Assembly: GCA_039619475.1 (NCBI GenBank) | Contig: CM077116.1 | Location: 280,999,258-281,063,257 of the forward strand | Direction: 5' to 3' | Origin: Icerya purchasi | Lineage: Eukaryota > Arthropoda > Insecta > Hemiptera > Monophlebidae | DNA length: 64,000 nucleotides | Shown: positions 61,471-64,000 of the stretch, piece by piece | How the letters are laid out: each line of letters opens with the position of its first letter | Position numbering within the stretch: the first letter of the stretch is position 1 | Notes under the pieces: model-generated | Database searches by the model: none | Seen by the model: only the letters and a program-made list of their open reading frames with translations | Told to the model about the DNA's origin: nothing | Made by a program: the position numbers and the translations under genes

Positions 61471-61737
61471 GAAAACTTTCTCTTTTTCACTGCCATTTTG
61501 CGCCTACAACAGTAAAATACCTACATGTAATTACATTCCCTTTACTTACATGTAGATCGGCCAACGAGAGTTTGCGTTCCTGATTTAGATATGACTGATG
61601 ATGGGCATAATGATTACTAACAAATATACATAACAACTTACTGTTAATCCAAGATGTTTATAAGTTATTCATATTATTACATTTCTATAATGATTCGTAC
61701 TCTTGTTACATAATACATAAAACTCTGATGAAATAGC
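61471..61737. other. Spacer, no gene seen
   Basis: AT-rich, possibly the remaining end of the hAT relic; no terminus identified. Confidence 0.3.
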
Positions 61738-62172
61738 ATGGTGGCCACTCAAATGTAATTTATAAACTTCCGGTTTCTTTCCGGTTTTCTTGATGCAAAT
61801 CCTCCCAGTTATCCCAATCTAAATCCCCCGATTTAACGATTATTAGAATTGTACGAAAAGAAGAACAGAATGGGATTTTTTTGTTACTCTATTGGTATAA
61901 TATTTGCCTACCGCAGCATATTTATACGAATAAAAAGGAACTTTGTAATTTATAAAGTGCAGTAAAAATGCACTTATTTTTTAACGCTTCGAATCATTTT
62001 TTCTTATTTAAAATATCGTTTTTGTCTATTTTTACTCTTTTTCCCGGTTTTACAACAAAATTCCCGGTTTTTTCTTAGTTTGCAAAATTCCCGGTTTTTT
62101 CCTAGTTTGCAAAATTCCCGGTTTTTTCCTAGTTTGCAAAATGCCCGGTTTCCCAGTTGGGTGGACATCCTG
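61738..62172. mobile_element. hAT-like MITE carrying a 27-bp minisatellite
   Basis: The left end is catggtggccactcaaatg and the right end, reversed, caggatgtccacccaactgg: related terminal repeats with ccgg-rich subterminal sequence on both sides. At about 62059-62145 the unit ttcccggttttttcctagtt + tgcaaaa occurs about 3.5 times. Because 27 is a multiple of 3, it gives a spurious repeated peptide. The target duplication is not clean. Confidence 0.5.
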
Positions 62173-62494
62173 AATAGTTTCATAAAGATTTTTAAACAAA
62201 TGCCTGAAAGGTAATTTTCGAAAGGGTGTCACATTATTTATTGAACGCCCCTCGTCCGATGTTTAATTTACGCGTTAAATTAATTGCTCTTTCGAAAATT
62301 CAAACGTATTCTGCCCTCTTGACATCTCTCTATTATGACCCCTGGGGGGGGGGGGCTGGTTGGGAATTCCTGTGCTAGACTCCTTACATTCTTAGCAATA
62401 CATGAAAAAGATAAAAATAATAAAAAAACATTTTTGCGAGTAACAAAATTAATAATGATATTTTCGTTTTTTTGGCATTATTCTTATTTTTTAA

Positions 62495-62529
62495 CCGACT
62501 TCAAAAAAGAAGGAGGTATTCAATTCGAC

Positions 62530-62567
<38 letters not shown>

Positions 62568-62760
62568 TTATTTTTTTATGTGTGTTACCAAATAACTTTC
62601 TTCTAGGTGAACCAATTTCGATGATTCTTCTTTTATTTGAAAGATGATATTTCTCATGCGGTCCCATTTAAATTTGATCAAGATCTGACCGGTAGTTTTT
62701 GAGTTATCCTTAATAGTAATGCGGGAGATTGAAGCTTTTTGGATATGCTTTTCATTCATG
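62495..62760 (+). repeat. Poly-T-bearing dispersed arthropod repeat
   Basis: gacttcaaaaaagaaggagg, then ttcaattcgactgta, a T-run (62527-62575, with two A interruptions near the end), gtgaaccaatttcgatgatt and tttgatcaagatctgacc. The wording resembles a widespread non-coding repeat of arthropod genomes that I recall but cannot name with certainty. Confidence 0.45.
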
Positions 62761-62927
62761 ATTGTTTTCACCGTCGGGTTAGATTTATTGACTTAAAATA
62801 CTATAAATTTGCCAAATTACCATGGAATATGTAGCTTTCGATGTTTTTACACCGTGGAAATATCTGTTCTTATTAAAATGTTTTAATTTAATTGAATAAA
62901 AATGCACTAAAAAGTAAAAAAAATAAA

Positions 62928-63390
62928 ATGATTTTTTACGAAAAAATAAATACCGATACTTGAAGGTTTATTATAAAAATTTAAAAATGCACTAAAAAGT
63001 AAAAAATAATTACTCCCGATTAGAAAAATATATATCACAGTGTGATATAACACTTAAAGATGATATTATCGTAATTATCATACAAAACATTGATACCTTA
63101 ATTACAGTAGGATTCATATTACATATTACAATAATAATTAAAAACTGCATTAAATGTTCATTAAATTATTCGTAGACATAGTAACATGAATTTAATGCCG
63201 ACTCTGATTAAGGTATTAATGTTTTGTATAAGAATTACGATAATGTCACCTTTAAGGGTATATCACTCTGATATATGTATATTTTCTAATCGGGAGTAAT
63301 TATTTTTTACTTTTTAGTGCATTTTTAAATTTTTATAATAAACCTTCAAGTATCGGTATTTATTTTTTGTAAAAAAGCATTTTTTAAATT
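62928..63390. mobile_element. Palindromic MITE, copy 2 (well preserved)
   Basis: Left arm about 62928-63120, right arm about 63189-63390, reverse complements with a roughly 68-base loop. The arms share aaataaataccgatacttga, aaaatgcactaaaaagtaaa and taattactcccgattaga. Same family as copy 1 at 7,690-8,135, which is inverted relative to it. Non-coding. Confidence 0.85.
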
Positions 63391-64000
63391 ATTAATTAAA
63401 TCATATTCTTTGCTTGCATAATTTTTTAATTTCATCTCGGTCCCTTTAAAACAAATAGTTTTCCCGAAGAAAAATGTCTAAAAAACCGTTGTAAAAGTGA
63501 ATTCAAAGAAAAATATTTTTTTTCTGACACCAGGAAAATTGCGAACGGGGCATAATATCATTACAAAAAGTCTAGAATTTATTTCGATTTGAATTTTGAA
63601 CTACTCGTTACTATACTTAGTTTTTATAGAAACATGCAACTTACTGAGCAGCATAGTTAAAATATTGAATAAAATCGGAATAACCAATACGATAAGAATA
63701 CTAACCGGTGCTTCAATCCGACTGATCGCGTTAAGAATGAAAAAATTTAAAATATCAACTTGATAAATCAAACCGGCTATTAAAAGTTATCACAATTAAC
63801 TTATAATGCACTTGTCCGTGGCGTTCGAGTTGTCCAGCGAAGAGCCGTTTATATCAAGTGTATATTTTCGGCTTTCTATTGTTTTTGATATAAAAAGTCA
63901 TTGCTTCATTGAAATATTTAAAAAAACGATACAAATAAGTCACGCTCCTATATCTCGTAGTGATATCACTATATTTTATTTTCTCTACTAAAAGAAGAAA
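63391..64000. other. Right end, possible hydrophobic exon on the minus strand
   Basis: On the minus strand an open stretch of about 37 codons (about 63755-63645) reads SRIEAPVSILIVLVIPILFN, then ILTMLL, and meets a perfect GTAAGT donor (63644-63639). It could be a transmembrane-helix exon of a neighbouring gene, but there is no second exon to support it. The rest is AT-rich with nothing recognised. Confidence 0.2.

Noticed and set aside
62050..62232. Minus-strand peptide with repeated KKPGILQT units
   Set aside because: The 27-bp minisatellite keeps frame by length alone; it lies in a MITE-like element.

Overview
The window is AT-rich animal nuclear DNA, almost certainly from an insect. It carries one multi-exon microsomal cytochrome P450 of the insect CYP6 type. 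Nearly everything else is a dense, nested stack of arthropod-type transposable elements: Penelope, Jockey, I-like, CR1-like and RTE-like retroelements, two mariners, hAT relics, MITEs and two families of foldback elements. No prokaryotic operon, tRNA, rRNA or CRISPR was seen. A hymenopteran is plausible, but the order cannot be fixed from the sequence.

The only host gene I can assemble runs on the minus strand from about 59,283 to 9,696. Four P450 exons (58,356-59,283; 57,957-58,178; 18,004-18,255; 9,696-9,859) join through GT-AG introns that are all phase 1. The result is one 521-residue reading frame with the C-helix WRxxR, ETMR, PENF and FGEGPRVCIG haem signature in order. Introns are 177 bp, about 39.7 kb and about 8.1 kb, so most of the window (9.9-58 kb) is intron. 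The I-helix has Ile in place of the conserved Thr.

Layout: 1-1,590 Penelope-like element (minus, cut by the window edge); 1,716-2,520 RTE-like RT fragment; 2,670-7,390 almost complete but broken Jockey element (minus); 7,690-8,135 palindromic MITE; 8,136-9,695 downstream flank of the P450. Intron 3 (9.86-18.0 kb) holds an I-like fragment, an I-like element split by an RTE-like copy with an internal inversion, and a decayed mariner. Intron 2 (18.26-57.96 kb) holds an RT fragment split by an intact mariner, then a CR1-like element split by two large foldback elements in opposite orientation. These are followed by RTE-like copies, minisatellites, a probable LTR-element leader, a hAT MITE, and a 4.5-kb near-perfect palindrome inside a SINE-like repeat. 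Upstream of the P450 (59.4-64 kb) lie an RT scrap, a BED-type hAT transposase relic, a hAT-like MITE with a 27-bp minisatellite, and a second copy of the 7.7-kb MITE.

The strongest finding is the foldback pair at 24,234-30,856 and 32,449-37,897. They have about 1-kb inverted repeats, variable numbers of a 15-bp GC-rich subterminal repeat, 9-bp target duplications and no transposase. Removing each element restores the reading frame of the CR1-like ORF2, which fixes both boundaries. The target duplications of the inverted RTE copy (12 bp), hAT MITE (8 bp), mariner (TA) and palindrome (6 bp) give a clear relative order of insertion.
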